DNA of 64,000 bases from Neelides folsomi. Its lineage: Eukaryota > Arthropoda > Collembola > Neelipleona > Neelidae. This document shows, one piece after another, positions 47,701 through 60,874 of the stretch. The stretch spans positions 310,001 through 374,000 of the forward strand of contig JAQGBZ010000025.1 in assembly GCA_034687125.1 (NCBI GenBank), given 5' to 3'. The position numbers and the translations under genes were made by a program. The number at the start of each line of letters is the position of its first letter. Within the stretch, counting starts at the first letter, position 1. The notes under the pieces are model-generated. The model was given only the letters and a program-made list of their open reading frames with translations. It was not told where the DNA came from and searched no databases.

Positions 47701-49766
47701 CAGCTATGGAGAAATCCCTCGCTGCCAACACTTTCAATGGCTATGCCCCAACTGTTGGGTATATCAATGCCAGAACAGCCGTCGCCAATTTTTACTCAAC
47801 ACCTGAAGCCCCGCTTGAGCCAAGTGTAATTTAAATGACATTTAAAGAAAATATCAAATATTGACAAATATCAATACAATTTGATATCAATACGATGATG
47901 ATTAATATCAATTCTATTGTATCAAATATTTGGGAATATTAGGATGTGATTTTGTGCAGTGGGGCTTCTCACGCCTTGGACCTCTGCATCTCAGCGATTG
48001 CTTCCAGAGGTCAAAATATTCTCATGCCCCGACCGGGATTCTCAATTTACAGAACACTTGCAAATGGATATGGAATCCAAACAAAGCATTATAATCTTCT
48101 GGTAATTTTAATTACAATTATCTACTAAGGATCAATTTAAATTATTACCATTAATTTAAAAAAGATTATTAAAATTGAATATAAAAGTATGTGTATTTAA
48201 ATAATGCCATAATTTCCTTTGTGCATACAAAAGCATTGGTGAAAGTAGAGAAAGGTAATATGCCTTAAGGGCATATATACATTTAATTAATTAAATAAAA
48301 TTAATAAAATTAAAATTTTACAATTTTTAGCCCCAAAATGGATGGGAAGTTGATTTGGCACATCTTGAGTCTTTAATTGACTCCAAGACGGCTGCAATTG
48401 TTGTGAACAATCCGAGCAATCCTTGCGGGTCTGTTTACGATGCAGAACATCTCAAAGCAATTCTTGACATCGCTCTCAGACATCAAATTCCAATCATTGC
48501 TGATGAAATTTATGACTTCTTTGTAATTTTTAATATTTTGTTTCAACATTTATTACATATTTACTTTTATTACATCAATTAGCAATTAGCTAATTAACAA
48601 TTCAAGGTTGAATTAAGGAAAATGTTATTTCTAAATATGAAGGTCTTCAAAGGTGAAACTTTTCATCCTCTGGCCACACTTTCGACCCAAGTTCCAATTT
48701 TGACAACAAGTGGCTTGACCAAAAGGTATCTTAACGTAATTTCAAAAAAGCCTTTATAAAATGAATACATAATCAGGAACTTAAAGTTGGAATGTAAAAA
48801 TTAAAATAAAAATCAATTTTTCATTTAGATATTTGGTCCCTGGATGGAGAATGGGTTGGATTCTCATCCACGACCGAAACAATGTGTTTGGAACAGAAGT
48901 GAGGAACGCTTTGCAATCTTTGAGCCAGCGAATTATCGGAAGCAACACGTTAATTCAAGGTGCTTTGCCTGACATTCTTGCAAATACTCCACAGTCTTTC
49001 TTCGATGACACAATTGCTCAAGTTGAGGTAAAAATTGAGCAATATTTTAAATAACATTAAATCCCAGTTATTGAATTTGTATTTACACTTTAACAAAGAG
49101 CATAAAAATGGTAACCATAAAATGGTTATTGTCGCGAATTAGTAATTGAATTAATTAATTTTTTTGTATTTTTAAAGGCAAATGCTGAAGTGGCTTTTGA
49201 GAGACTTCAACTCTGCCCAGGACTTCATCCAGTAAAACCCAAAGGTGCCATGTATATGATGGTCGGAATCGAAATGAAGAGATACATGACCTTCGCAACA
49301 GAATTCCAATTTGTCGAACGGCTCTTATCAGAGCAATCCGTTTTTTGCCTACCTGGAAAGGTAACAATTACATTTACCTGTATAAACAATACAAGTAGGA
49401 ATACCTATTAGTCAGAAAGTCAGAATATTTACTTCCCTAATTTATGCAACGCGTTCCACGCCTACTAAATTGACCTCCTCATTAGAACCATAAAGTTTTT
49501 ATCCATCTTTTTATTACAATTACAATTTATTTAATAATTTATTGACACAGTGTTTCGAGTATGAAGATTACTTCAGAATCGTCCTCACCGTCCCATCAGA
49601 CAAAATGTTGATTGCCTTGGATCGGATCATGGAGTTTTGCAATGAGCACTACACGGAAGACAAAAGCCCCAAAACAATCGTCAAGCTTGGAAATGAAGAA
49701 GTTCAAATTGACCATCCGAACTTAACCTTCAGAAGCAACGAACTCTCCTCAATGGCCAAGACGTGA
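44729..49766 (+). CDS. TAT: tyrosine aminotransferase (TAT), PLP fold type I
   Basis: TAT transfers the amino group of tyrosine to 2-oxoglutarate, giving 4-hydroxyphenylpyruvate, the first step of tyrosine breakdown. Nine exons give 465 aa in phase: 44729-44878, 45029-45071, 47653-47825, 47943-48101, 48331-48522, 48643-48725, 48829-49027, 49178-49360 and 49551-49766. Human TAT is 454 aa. Recognised blocks are GKWKVQPST near the start, NGYAPTVGY, the substrate/cofactor loop [17 protein letters not shown] with the PLP-ring aspartate, the PLP lysine in [21 protein letters not shown], and [10 protein letters not shown]. All catalytic blocks are present. The second intron is 2.6 kb while the others are 0.1-0.2 kb. 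A poly(A) hexamer lies at 49880. Confidence 0.95.
45761..45806. repeat. direct duplication of a 23-bp unit
   Basis: Two adjacent copies of a 23-bp unit starting AATAGCAATTTCTTTCC lie in the large second TAT intron (45761-45783 and 45784-45806). They are essentially identical, so the duplication is recent. Confidence 0.8.
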
Positions 49767-49879
49767 TTTCTCTCTCTCAATGAATGTGTACACATTCAAT
49801 ACAATTTAATTTCCAATTTTATTCCAATACTTATTTTAAACCCATATTAAATATATGACAATTAAGTTACAAGTGCTAA

Positions 49880-49885
49880 AATAAA
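49880..49885 (+). terminator. AATAAA poly(A) signal of TAT
   Basis: The hexamer lies 114 bp after the TAT stop codon and is the first good match downstream. Confidence 0.5.
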
Positions 49886-52800
49886 TTCATATATTAAATA
49901 TACCTATGTATTAAATTCATATATGTAATATGTATTAAATACATATTAAAAGCTTATATAATGAATATCGTTTAAACAAAGCCATTTACGGAATAAATAA
50001 AGTGAATAATTAAATGTATTTTAGCTGCGGGTTCAGTGGATCAATCAATCGCTTAATATTTACGCAATATTTTACTTTAATGGCTACATCTATCCAATAA
50101 CTAGATGAAATAAAAATTATTAAATACTTGAAAAAAATAATAAATTCAACTATTGTACCAAATGGTCTTTATTAACTACAATTAGTATAAAACTGACATT
50201 ATCAACATGCCAAATTACGATTTTACGATCATGAGAGAATTATGAGATTATTTATTTTTGTGAATTAAATAAGAATACATTTTGACGAAAAAAACGACAA
50301 TTATGTATTTTTTATTTCACGTTTACTGAAAATTGATTCCAAAGTATCCTGAAAACACGATAGAGGAGATGGGCTTCAATTAAAATTAAAATTACAATGT
50401 AATAAATATTATCTATTTTTATTTAAATGTAAGTAGAGTAATTAACATTATATCTTAAATATTTATATTATACCATCTATTTATACATAGATTTTCACAT
50501 TGAAACATCTATTAGAACAATTAAAAGTATAATTAAGATTATTTATAAAAAGAAATCATTTAATTAATAATAAACTCTCAAATACATTAAAGACTCATAT
50601 ATACAAATAATCTCGACTAAATGATGCAATTTTCCCCAAACGCTCACTTTTATGTATTTTTTGTTAGCTACTGTTATGTAGATTATGTGTCTTGCTCTCT
50701 AAAATTTAAGCTCAACTTGAAGGAAATTCTAAAATGAAAGGATTTATCTTAATGATTTATTAAATGAGAAAGTTTACGGAATTTCAAAACATGAAACAGG
50801 AGGAAACATTTTCAAAAAATGTAATAAAATAATTGAAATATTTAAAATGCTTTCGCTCAATAAAAAAGGCAGATTTTAGATGGTTTAAAAAGTTTAAAAG
50901 AAATTACTGATTGTAAAATTGATAAAATAAAAATATTTTGTATGAAACAAAATATGCAGAATTAAACAAGTTGGTTTAAAATATTCCATAAAGGCTATAA
51001 AATAATGAGTTAATATTTTGTAAATAAACTTAGCTGTAATTTAGATTAAAATTAAAGGTGAAAATTTTTCTGTTTTCATTTAAACTAATCTTCGATGTTG
51101 CGACTTAACCTACTTATTCCGATTTTAGCCAGGCCTTTAAAATTAAGTTAGAAAAATTAAAAGAATCCTTGTCGGTTCCACTTGTTATAGTTATGTAATT
51201 AGTAATTAACTGTATTTTAACTATTGTCTTACATTTAATGTGAATTACAAAATTTCAAAATTAAACTGTTAATTTTGTAAATCCAAAAGAGTAAATTTAT
51301 AAGACAGGGCTTAATGAACAATTTTTAAAGAAAATTGACAAATTGTGAACGTAACAGCAAACAGCACATTTTAATTCTACGCGCATTAATTAAAGTCATA
51401 ATCATTATTAGGCATTTTAACACTATTAACCTTATCAGCTTAATTTTTACTTTTATGAATATTACACATAATGTGCTCAATTTAATTTCCACTTTCAGTT
51501 TACAATTATGACACTTGTTGAGATTATTCTAGACAGTATTATAAGGCATTGAGAAATAAACTTCAATTAACCTAATAGACCTCTTTACATTATTTTTGGT
51601 TATTTGTCTTAAGTATGATAGACATACATTCATTAAGGGAATTATAGGCACTATAAGTTTTGATCATTTTTATCAATTTGGTGGCTATCTCACAAAAATC
51701 AAAATCGGATTGTTCACAACTCGATTGAATCGAATTATTGAATAGAAAGTTCACAAAATTGATATTCATCATACAAAATATATCTTGTGAAAATTGCATC
51801 TCGAAAGAATGTTTTTTTCCTCCTTATATTAAAAATATGATAATTTGCTAAATTGACACATGTAGCGTATGTTCATTGTACAAATAAATTGAGTATGTTT
51901 AACTCGTCAATTTAATATAATTTTCTATATAACTACACAGTCAAATATTCATATTAGGTTTTCTCAATTACAAGAGCAATTTTTAAACATTTGAGGGAAA
52001 TTCGTTCTGCGATTAAAATTTTACTAATTAATATCCTAATTAAATTTATAATACAGATTTTATAGTTGTACCTCTATTAAAATATCTAATTTAATTTACA
52101 TTACAACTTTGTACTTAGCACAGCACAACTTATTTGAATACAGAAAAATGAAGCCAAATTAACAGTCAAAATTAGCGTTTAATCTCAAAACGTCTTATTG
52201 TACATTGCAAAGGTGGCGGATGGAACTATACACATCTATGCAGCTAATATAATCGGAAATAATTAAAATCAATTTTAACACAATTAGCAAGTATAGCCAT
52301 TAGCACTTTAAAAGTCAAAATATAACAACATGTTCATAGCACGCTAATAAGATCTAATAGAACATATTTAATATTCATAAGAGAAAATAACTTTAAACGA
52401 GCATTTAAAATATTTTCTGTCAAATCCAATAAAAAATGTTAAAATAAAATTAAACTAACTTTTGGCAATAAAGCGAGAAATCATTTAAACCTAATTAATT
52501 AATCAATATAGAATAACCTACTTATAAATAAAAGATAACGATAGCTTTGAAGCCAAAAAAATCACCAAGTTCTTTCTTTTCATTTACCTGTTAAAAATAA
52601 TAATTAAAAACTAAAACTGTCTGGAAGAATCATCAAGTGCATTTTATCAAATTTTAATAAAAATATCGTTCAAAGATATCACCCAACGACATACTCGATT
52701 GAAATTTTAACGAGGTTAAACTCTCATGCCTTATTTGGGGTTTAAAGAAGAAGAAAAAAGTTAAAAAGACAAAGCATGAAATATTAATTCTAAATATTAA

Positions 52801-54725
52801 TTGACTAGTCGATTAAACTCTTATTAATTCTGCTTCATAAAAATTATTTATCGTTTATAGTTAGATGCAAAATGCCGTACATCACTTATTCCCATTTAAG
52901 ATTAAAACGCATCAGTATTTTTTTAGTAGAGTTAATTTTTTTAAATCTAAATCAAAATGTATGAAGTTTAATTTAACATTTAACAGTATACCATACATGT
53001 TTCATACTTTTCGTATAGATATAATTTTGATACAATAATTAACTCAATCCGTCCCTTTGTGAAAATTTCTCATCCTATTTAGGTAATTATAAGTAATCTA
53101 AAGGGACTCAAAATAAACTATCATATCATGTCAAATTTTCTCAAAAGCACTTGTGAATTAAAGGCCCTCCGAATGTCTTATTAGGTTTATTAGTTCAGTT
53201 GTTCAGATCTGAGTTCCTTGACCTTATTAGGAAGAGGATTCAATTAAAAATATGATCAATTAACTATTAATTATTTATTTATTATTCTAAAAAAGGCATC
53301 TTTTATACAGATGTCCCTTTAGGAGAGTATTATAAAGGAAAGGGGGCTCAAGAGTCTAGTGAATTTGAAGGAACCTTAAAATATTTACAGAGAGGTTAAC
53401 AATCAATTAACTATCAATATTTGATTAATCACAGCAATGGCACGGGTTGATTTGTGGGATAAATATAGAACATTCTACGATGAAGAGAACTTTTTTGTAT
53501 ACAAAAAACCATGCTTGATTATTTATTAATATTTTTTTATATCTGAAAAAGTCAAAATCTTTCGATTCCTATTTTCCCACCGATGTAATAATCAATTTCA
53601 ACCCGAGTTATTTAAATAACAGTCAAAAGGGTCAACGACCGTCATCTTCATTTTATAAAATTAGGTAAAATATATCGTCACGCTTATTGTATTATTAATT
53701 ATTATTATTAATTATTTAAGCTATCTACACCTAACCACATTTATTAAAAAGTTATAATATTCCTTACAACAATAAAAATCGATATTATTCAATTCAAAAT
53801 TAATCAATCTTACAATTCTAAAAGTCTTCCAAAACTTGCCTTTGATACTTATTTATATTAATAATAATTAAATTTAATTATTCATAGTATAGTTAAAGTG
53901 TTTTAATCCAATTATTTATTAAATCGATATTTTTCTATTAAATAGCAATTTTTAATGGGAATAGGTTCATTAATTTAAATTACATTTGACAATTAATTTT
54001 AACAATTCTCTCAAGAATTGATTTGTAGCTCTAAAATATGATTTCAAAATTTCGAACACGAACACTCTGATAACAGCAATTCCAATAGATTAGGAAAACT
54101 ATATATATTTTTTGTATTCCACATGAACCTTGATGAGGAATTTAAATTTTATTTGTGCGAAAAGTATTGCATGAATGATTCAATTCATTTTATGCCATTT
54201 TAGATTTCTATTATTATTATATCCAAATTGAAATTAAGATAACTCTGACTGAGCAAAAAGTCGATTCCTTTGTAAAGAATATAAATGTGATTTCTCAAAT
54301 CCTCCAAATACAAATATTCAAGAGCAATGAAATCTATGTGTATTATAATTATAACGAAGAAAGTAAAATTATGGAATTATTATAAAAGACAAGAATACAA
54401 GTCATTGCTTCAATTAAAAATGTAAATGATGAGGAGCGGGGTGTGAAGTAGAAAAGCTTGAACAAAAGCTTCGAAGGGTTAAAAATTAATTAACATTAAT
54501 TAAAGCTAAGTAATTAAATAATTAACATTCATTAAACGTCTATTATAAAAAGGACATACTATTAGTTAAATAGTAAAACCTCATAAGGATTTTATGAGGG
54601 AAAAACGGAAATAAGAGATTCTCGTACCTTTACACAAAAGGACAAATCGATGAACAAATAAGAAAAAAACTATTGAAAAAAATGGTATCTCGAAACGAGG
54701 AAAATTAAATGGCTGTGTATAAAAC
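49886..54725. other. 4.8-kb AT-rich gene-poor stretch
   Basis: I see no gene, repeat family or structural RNA here. Base composition is strongly AT-rich throughout, open frames are short, and splice-framed exons with family motifs are absent on both strands. It lies between the convergent 3' ends of TAT and the ZCCHC gene. Confidence 0.5.
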
Positions 54726-57181
54726 TCATTCACTCTCCTTCGCCTCTGATGAGGAGGACGTTGGCGAAGAAGCGGAATTATAGTTGAGCCGATATAAATC
54801 TGAAATTGGTAATAACCCAAACTAAAATTTGCATTTTACTTAAATATACTATAATATTCCAATTTTGGGTCTTTACTTTTGGTGATTTCTTCAAACGTCG
54901 TCTCCTTACATTCAGGGCCTACATGGGTCTGTGAACCGCAGTTATAGCAAGATATTTTCCTCGGCTTTTGGACAGTCTAAATATATCAAGAATTTTTAAT
55001 ACACTAAAGTATCAAAAATAATTCTTTAAATATCATGCATAAATAATAATGAAAAAATAAGTAATAAAGAAATCATCAAATCATTAAGAAAATTAATATC
55101 GTTAAACATTAAGAAAATATTACCGTAGGCTCGGGTCTTTCTTTTATCAGAGATGGTTTAAGTTCAGGTGGACACGATGATGGCATCATAACCTCAGGAG
55201 GCCCAGTGGCATTTCCACCACCTTTATTAAAAATAATAAATTAATAATTTTAAATTATTGAATTACGTTAATTATTTTGTTTAAAGAAAACAGAGTTTAT
55301 ATATTGGCGCTGCTTGGCGCATTATGTAGAATTACCATTCCCCCCACCAACTTCTATGAGTACTCTTGAGTTAGAAGGGCGTGATGGAGGCGGAAGTGTA
55401 ATTAAGGGCATCAAAGGGTTAGATTGAGGAATGGGGATGTTCGGCGGTGGTGATTGACCCTCACTCAGCTTCATAACCGTCTGTTGACCGCCAACAAGGA
55501 AAGGGAAGGAGTACTGGGGCCTAAATAAAATCGGCTGGTTGGGCTGTGGTCCTCCTCCACTATCTAAAAAATCATTAAAATAATTAGAATAATTAGACTT
55601 GTAATCACATTTGTAATTACTTTAAAGCTCGACGCTAATAATTTATTAAACAAGGGATAATTTATTTAAAAGGGGATAATTTAATTTTAATTCTTACCCC
55701 TTCCAACATCAAGGATCACTCCCCTCGGCGGGTTTGACATGAGAGGAGAAGAGGAGATTTGAAGATGGGGGAGGAGTGTCGAAGAGCCAAGGTGAGAACT
55801 CTCACAATTTTGCACCATCTTAAACTGCTGATTGTTCATGAAGGTTAAGGGGACACGAACTACTCCGTGTAAAACACCTCGATGCTACAAAATAATTATT
55901 AAAATTATAATTCCACAAAATAATTATTAAAAATACAATTCTACAAAATATTAAAAAAATAAATATTGGGGCTAATTCTATTTTAATTAAAGATATAATT
56001 TAAGATTTAATTATTAAAGAATAGAATTTTAGTTGAAAGAAATCATGGAACAAATTGAATATAATTTTTACAGTTGTTCCAGTCGAAGCGTTGTTGAATT
56101 GAAAAGGTGAAAAAGGGCCGTGTGGATACTTCATGTCAAATTTGGTCAGGATTTGAGGTCGTATCCTGGCTATGATGCTTCCAAGGAAAGTCCGCTGTTC
56201 GAAATTGAAAGCGGGGTGATAATGGCCGATGGTGTACAAGAGCAAAATTTCCTCTTGGACACATTTTTCCTGACTATCCAGCCAACCACCAGGACCGAGC
56301 AGACCGTCCAACTTTAAAATTAATTAATCAATTAATAATTAATTCATTAAAAGTAAAATTTAAAATTAAATAAATTCAATTAAATGTCAACGAACATCTG
56401 AGAGAAGGGCAAAGTACGCATTGGCACTGTCCCGATTCGTGGCCTCAACAAGGGAGAGCCAAAGGACGAGTTTTCGCCTCAATTTCTCATCGGCCAGAAT
56501 CGGAAGTTCTTCCTCTTCTTCGCCACATCCATTGAAGACAACAGCCGCTTTGTTCGACCCATTACTTCGCCTGTTCACTTCTCCTTCACAAACATTCTTG
56601 GGATTATGAGTCAAAATCGGACGGTTACTTGACTTTTCTATAAAATTTACAAAATAGCATTAAACAACGATCCCAACAATTAATTCCCAACCCACGCTGT
56701 AATCAAAATTTCCAATCAATTCAGCGAATATTTATTATCAACAAATAGATCATCTATTAGTCATACTAGTAGAAACCTCTTTTAGTAACCTCAACGATCA
56801 TCATGAACATTGGCCAACCCTCCAGTCATCACTAACTAACTACCCTACACACTAACTCCTCAATTATGAATTGTTCATAATGGCCAAAAGAGACAACTCC
56901 TTACCGTTGTGAATGCTGTGGTTGGGACCACTGGGGGTGTTGGGGAGGGACTCGGCGAGGGCGGTGACGAGGGTCGTCTTCTCCCCACCGGTCCCGTTAG
57001 CCTTCAATGCAGGCTCGCGGAGTTCTTGGAAATCTCGACGACCGAGGTGTTCCAGGACCGTGCCAATGAACCGCAGTTCGAAAGGGAGGCATAGGTCGAG
57101 GATGCTGCAGAGGGTCTCCACCCGCCCTGCTGCACTTTGTCTCTGGAACCAATCCACGACCTCTTCCTTACAGACCATCAT
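54726..57181 (-). CDS. ZCCHC2/ZCCHC14-like CCHC zinc-knuckle protein, short form
   Basis: Eight exons give 481 aa in phase: 57181-56905, 56637-56396, 56311-56072, 55884-55698, 55563-55336, 55221-55124, 54976-54877 and 54799-54726. The N-terminal half matches the ZCCHC2/ZCCHC14 family: VVDWFQ, LCLPFELRFIGTVLEHLGRR, then EILLLYTIGHYHPAFNFEQR. The middle is Pro/Ser-rich. Near the C-terminus is a CCHC knuckle, CYNCGSQTHVGPEC (C-x2-C-x4-H-x4-C), followed by a Ser-rich tail ending ESE. ZCCHC14 relatives bind RNA and recruit TENT4 poly(A) polymerases in vertebrates; that role is inferred here only from family. The vertebrate PX or SAM segments were not found. The donor at 56396 (GTTCGT) was chosen because it alone keeps frame. 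The start is the first ATG in the open frame; its twin ATG follows directly. Confidence 0.8.
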
Positions 57182-57824
57182 CGGGGCCAAAGGTCACTTC
57201 ATGGTCGGAATTTCGGGGGAGTGAAAAGGGTTGTTCTTTTTCCACTACGCTGGTCCTCCTCAAGACAACACGAAGGTCCTCAATGGCTCAGCCAATAAGG
57301 TGGAAAACATTCACCTTTTTCAACTTTCCTCCCTTTTGGGAGAACCGAAGGGACGATGGGAGGTGGAGTGCAACAACTACACGAAATACCATGCGAAACC
57401 ACATCGGGGAATAATAAGATTTAAAAACAACCAACGGGGTTATGCGACACTTTCAACGAAATCTGCAATTCCATCGAAGAATTAATTCTTAAATTTTACC
57501 CAATTACCTAAATACAAATAGCTAACTTTAAGCAGACTTCTTAATGTTGGATAGTAGTAGCATCGTATTAGCATCGTGGTAGCATCATACAGTTTCTTTA
57601 AATTAAATAACCACAGGTGTAATTGTATAATCATGCAATTAATAAATACAATGTTTAAAAGATCGCTTGTAGTAACGATTGAAATGTATTGAATAAAACA
57701 GATTTTATATTGTTGGTTGAAATAAAATTAAATTGATTCACTTCAGTACAATAAGACCATTATCGATAAGACCATTTCCTTTGTTATTCCTAGCGCAAAT
57801 TTTGATCAGTTCATAAGAAGGGAG
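57182..57824. promoter_or_regulatory. 643-bp divergent spacer between ZCCHC-like gene and RSPH3
   Basis: The two start codons face away from each other 643 bp apart, so both promoters and 5' leaders lie here. The half nearest the ZCCHC-like gene is GC-richer and open in one plus-strand frame (57231-57485), which I read as leader or promoter DNA. No TATA box could be assigned with confidence. Confidence 0.4.
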
Positions 57825-59360
57825 ATGCAACGGAAACGCCCCGAATTGGGGGATGGGAAGGATTTTAATACAACTTGTATGCCGAAAGCGTGCGATCTTC
57901 AGTATTATGTTTTCTCAAGCCCTCCGCAACCTGCATGGGGAAGACCAAAATATAGAGACAATTTATGCAGGTATTCAATACGGTTCAATTTGGTTAAAAA
58001 CGATGATCATAGTTAAACCTTAATGGAACATTGTTAAACATTACTGTAATATTAGTTTTATACTCAAATGTGGATTTAATTTAGACAAAGAGGTGTTCAT
58101 GATTATTACAATCTTATGTGGGATCCTCATGTTCGGAGAGGAGATCCGAAGAAGAGAGTTCCAACAGTAAATAACTAATTTTTAATTCGTTGTTAAAGCT
58201 GTGATTTTTAAAGCTTAATGAAGATTTGCAAATTAATAAGGTTAATTTTACAATTAAAATGATTCCATAGTTGGCTGACATAAAAGCATGTCTTGACAGA
58301 CCCAAAAAACTCCGTACATGTATTCCTCCAAGACGTCCAAACACTCCTCCGCCTGTCGACGGAAGAAAACATTTCGATACTCAAACGGACAATTTACTCG
58401 AACTTTTGGATTTTGATCCAACCGAGTTATCAATTCAGACCCAAACGGAGATTCTTTATGAGATGCCTTTGGAGCCATACAGAGTCAAAGTCAAGATCGG
58501 TGACGATCGAGGAACTCAAATTTGGCCCGGAGAACTCTTTGATTTTAATAGAGAAACTCGGCCTATTATTGAATCTCTTATTGGGAGAGTTGTGGAACAA
58601 GTACGAATTTAAACATAATTAAATTTAAATAAAAAGTATAATTAATAGTTAAGATCATTTAATTGAGGTTAAACCGTTAAATCCTGAAGAGTCCATTTAA
58701 ATAAAAATAATTAATTAGGCCCTTCTTGAGACCATGGAGGAAGAAGAACTCCAAGCTTTGGCAGATCAACAATGTGCATTTGAAGAAAAGAGGCGACAAG
58801 AAATGTTGAGACTCCGAAGACTCCAAGAAAGAGAAAAACGTGTAATTGCGGAGAAGGAGCGTCTTGCTAAAGAACAACTTGAGCTCCTTAAGACCCAGAA
58901 AGAACTTGAGTGCCGATTGGGAGCAACTGTTTTCACATCAGCCGAATTGAGAGATCTTTTGTGTTCAGCAATTCAAGATCTTAATTTGGGCGGATATCTT
59001 CATGACAAGACGCTGAGGGCAATCAAACAAGAATTTATTCCTTGGCTCAATGAAGGAATTGAAAAAGAAGTTAATATGGCTTATGTTAGCAGAAATATCT
59101 TGGATGGTAAATTGACAATTTTTATCTATTTTAACTGTAATTAAGCAAATTATCAAATCTCATCAAATTAATCAAATCTCATCAAATGACCAATTTTTTA
59201 ATCAAATTGTATTTATACAGAGATTATCAGAGAAGTTGGCCTTAAACGTGAAGCGGAATACGCGACCAGAGTTTCTTTCTATGACGAGGATGAAGAATTT
59301 CCAATTAGCTCAGCTTTCCAAGAAATGGCTGGAGAAGGTGGAGAAGGATGTCTTCAATAA
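57825..59360 (+). CDS. RSPH3: radial spoke head protein 3 homolog (RSPH3)
   Basis: RSPH3 (RSP3) anchors the radial spoke to the outer doublet of motile axonemes and is an A-kinase anchoring protein. Five exons give 361 aa in phase: 57825-57970, 58085-58166, 58271-58600, 58719-59106 and 59221-59360. Family blocks are MWDPHVRRGDPKKR (vertebrate MYDRRVIRGNTYA), DGRKHFDTQTD, ELSIQTQTEILYE, GTQIWPGELFDF, VEQALLETMEEEELQ, a long charged coiled coil (aa 200-250), and FIPWLNEGIEKEV followed by ILDEIIREVG. The C-terminus is short (ends CLQ) compared with vertebrates. The gene converges on TTC32; AATAAA lies at 59486. Confidence 0.9.
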
Positions 59361-59485
59361 GTTTTATTCAACAGTGTTGAATACCACCAAAAATATTAAT
59401 CACTGTATTTATAAAAATTATCCGATAGACGCATATTAAAATAATACCATACATTTTCTTGTGAATTTTTGAAATATGAACGAAA

Positions 59486-59491
59486 AATAAA
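59486..59491 (+). terminator. AATAAA poly(A) signal of RSPH3
   Basis: The hexamer lies 126 bp after the RSPH3 stop. A minus-strand AATAAA at 59585-59580 would serve the convergent TTC32 gene, so the two 3' ends are separated by only about 100 bp. Confidence 0.45.
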
Positions 59492-59703
59492 ATATTTAAG
59501 TATCGTGACGAAAATATCTAAAGACTCCCAAATACATTCCAATATTTTTACAGCAATCATAAAAAAATTAAAAAAATCTTTTATTAAAGAAATAATAATA
59601 GATTGGTATTTACACTATTTAAGATCCCTTTACATTATTAGTAAGGTTTACAATGTTAAAGCTATAGTCCAAAATAAGAATGTGTACAAAATGTAATTTA
59701 AGA

Positions 59704-60364
59704 TTATACGCTTTTCGGATTTTGAAGTTGTTCTAAGCATCTAGTTTTTCCTAGCTGGAATTCTTCTGAACAATCTTTTAATGATGTGGCTTTCTCAAAA
59801 TCGACTAACGCTTTTGCGAAATCACCTGTGATAATTAATTGAATAATATGTTACATGCACATATAATATGTTAAAAGTTGAATCAGCACTATTGTAGATT
59901 TGTCGAATGAGCAATATATTGACACCATATTAGTTACAATAAGGTAATCTTAATTAATTTTAATTACCCATTCGATAATATATTGTTCCTCTGTTATAAT
60001 AAGCAACAGGAAGTGAGGGATCCAATTTGATAGCTTCATCATACTGCACAATAGCTTCATCAAATAAAACCCGGAGATATTTTAATTGTCCAATGTTGTT
60101 CTTAACAAGAGCTTGTTCTCCGTTCTACTAAAATCCAAATTATCTTAACATCACATATGAAAACTCGCTTAAAATTATTACGCATTACATTATGTAATTA
60201 ACGGAATTGTATAAACGTTACAATAAATGAAATAAGTAATTTTTTAAAGGGCTTACAGAAAGATTGGTGTCTTGTAATAACTTTTGATATAAATCTTCTG
60301 CTTCTTGAAATTTTTTATTTTTTGCTAGCAAATCCGCTTCAAACATTATCCCATTCATATCCAT
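59704..60364 (-). CDS. TTC32: TTC32-like small tetratricopeptide repeat protein
   Basis: Three exons give 128 aa in phase: 60364-60257, 60124-59968 and 59825-59704. The protein is almost wholly TPR helices. The middle exon holds the most diagnostic part, NNIGQLKYLRVLFDEAIVQY then PVAYYNRGTIYYRMG, which matches vertebrate TTC32 (151 aa; NNRGQIKYFRVDFYEA, PYYNRGLILYRLG). The last exon adds DFAKALVDFEKA and a short tail ending in KSV. The function of TTC32 is not established. The first ATG was chosen; a second in-frame ATG is two codons on. It is divergent from the PBK-like kinase. Confidence 0.85.
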
Positions 60365-60874
60365 TTTGCTTTTGTTTGAGAGTTTTATTCTTGTACCGAA
60401 ACTGTTTCTAAATATGAAAATTTTCTACTGTACTATGTAATAAATATTATTAAAAATGAATTATTAAATAAATATTTAACGACGTATTTAAGATATTTTC
60501 ACGTTTCACGCAGGAATGGCACATGGCAGGATTGGATGGAAGGAGGAGGGCAAAAAAGTGGAGGGAAATGAATTGTGAGAGCAAAAGAGCAACCGAGCAA
60601 GCACAAGGAGGGAATTCGGGGAATCGTACAGAAAACAGGGAGAGAACGGTAATTACACAAAAAACCTCATCATTATCATCGTAGTAGACTTATAATCTTC
60701 ACTTTTAACTTTGTAACTTTCGTTGTTCTGAAATAATTGAAATATAAAGCTAACCGCAATTTCAAAATTTGTGACTTTGACGGTTGGCCATATCATACAA
60801 AGAATAGTGTTGACATTGTTGATTTGAAATATAGATTCTTGTCGAAATCGTGATCATCAAACGTGAACGATAAC
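60365..60874. promoter_or_regulatory. 510-bp bidirectional spacer between TTC32 and PBK-like gene
   Basis: The start codons of TTC32 (minus) and the kinase (plus) are 510 bp apart, so this stretch is a likely shared promoter. A purine-rich, GC-richer block at about 60510-60660 stands out from the AT-rich flanks and may be leader or promoter core. Confidence 0.45.

Noticed and set aside
57231-57485. 84-residue plus-strand open frame in the ZCCHC-RSPH3 spacer
   Set aside because: It begins at a non-ATG codon and has no recognisable motif. It probably reflects GC-richer promoter DNA.
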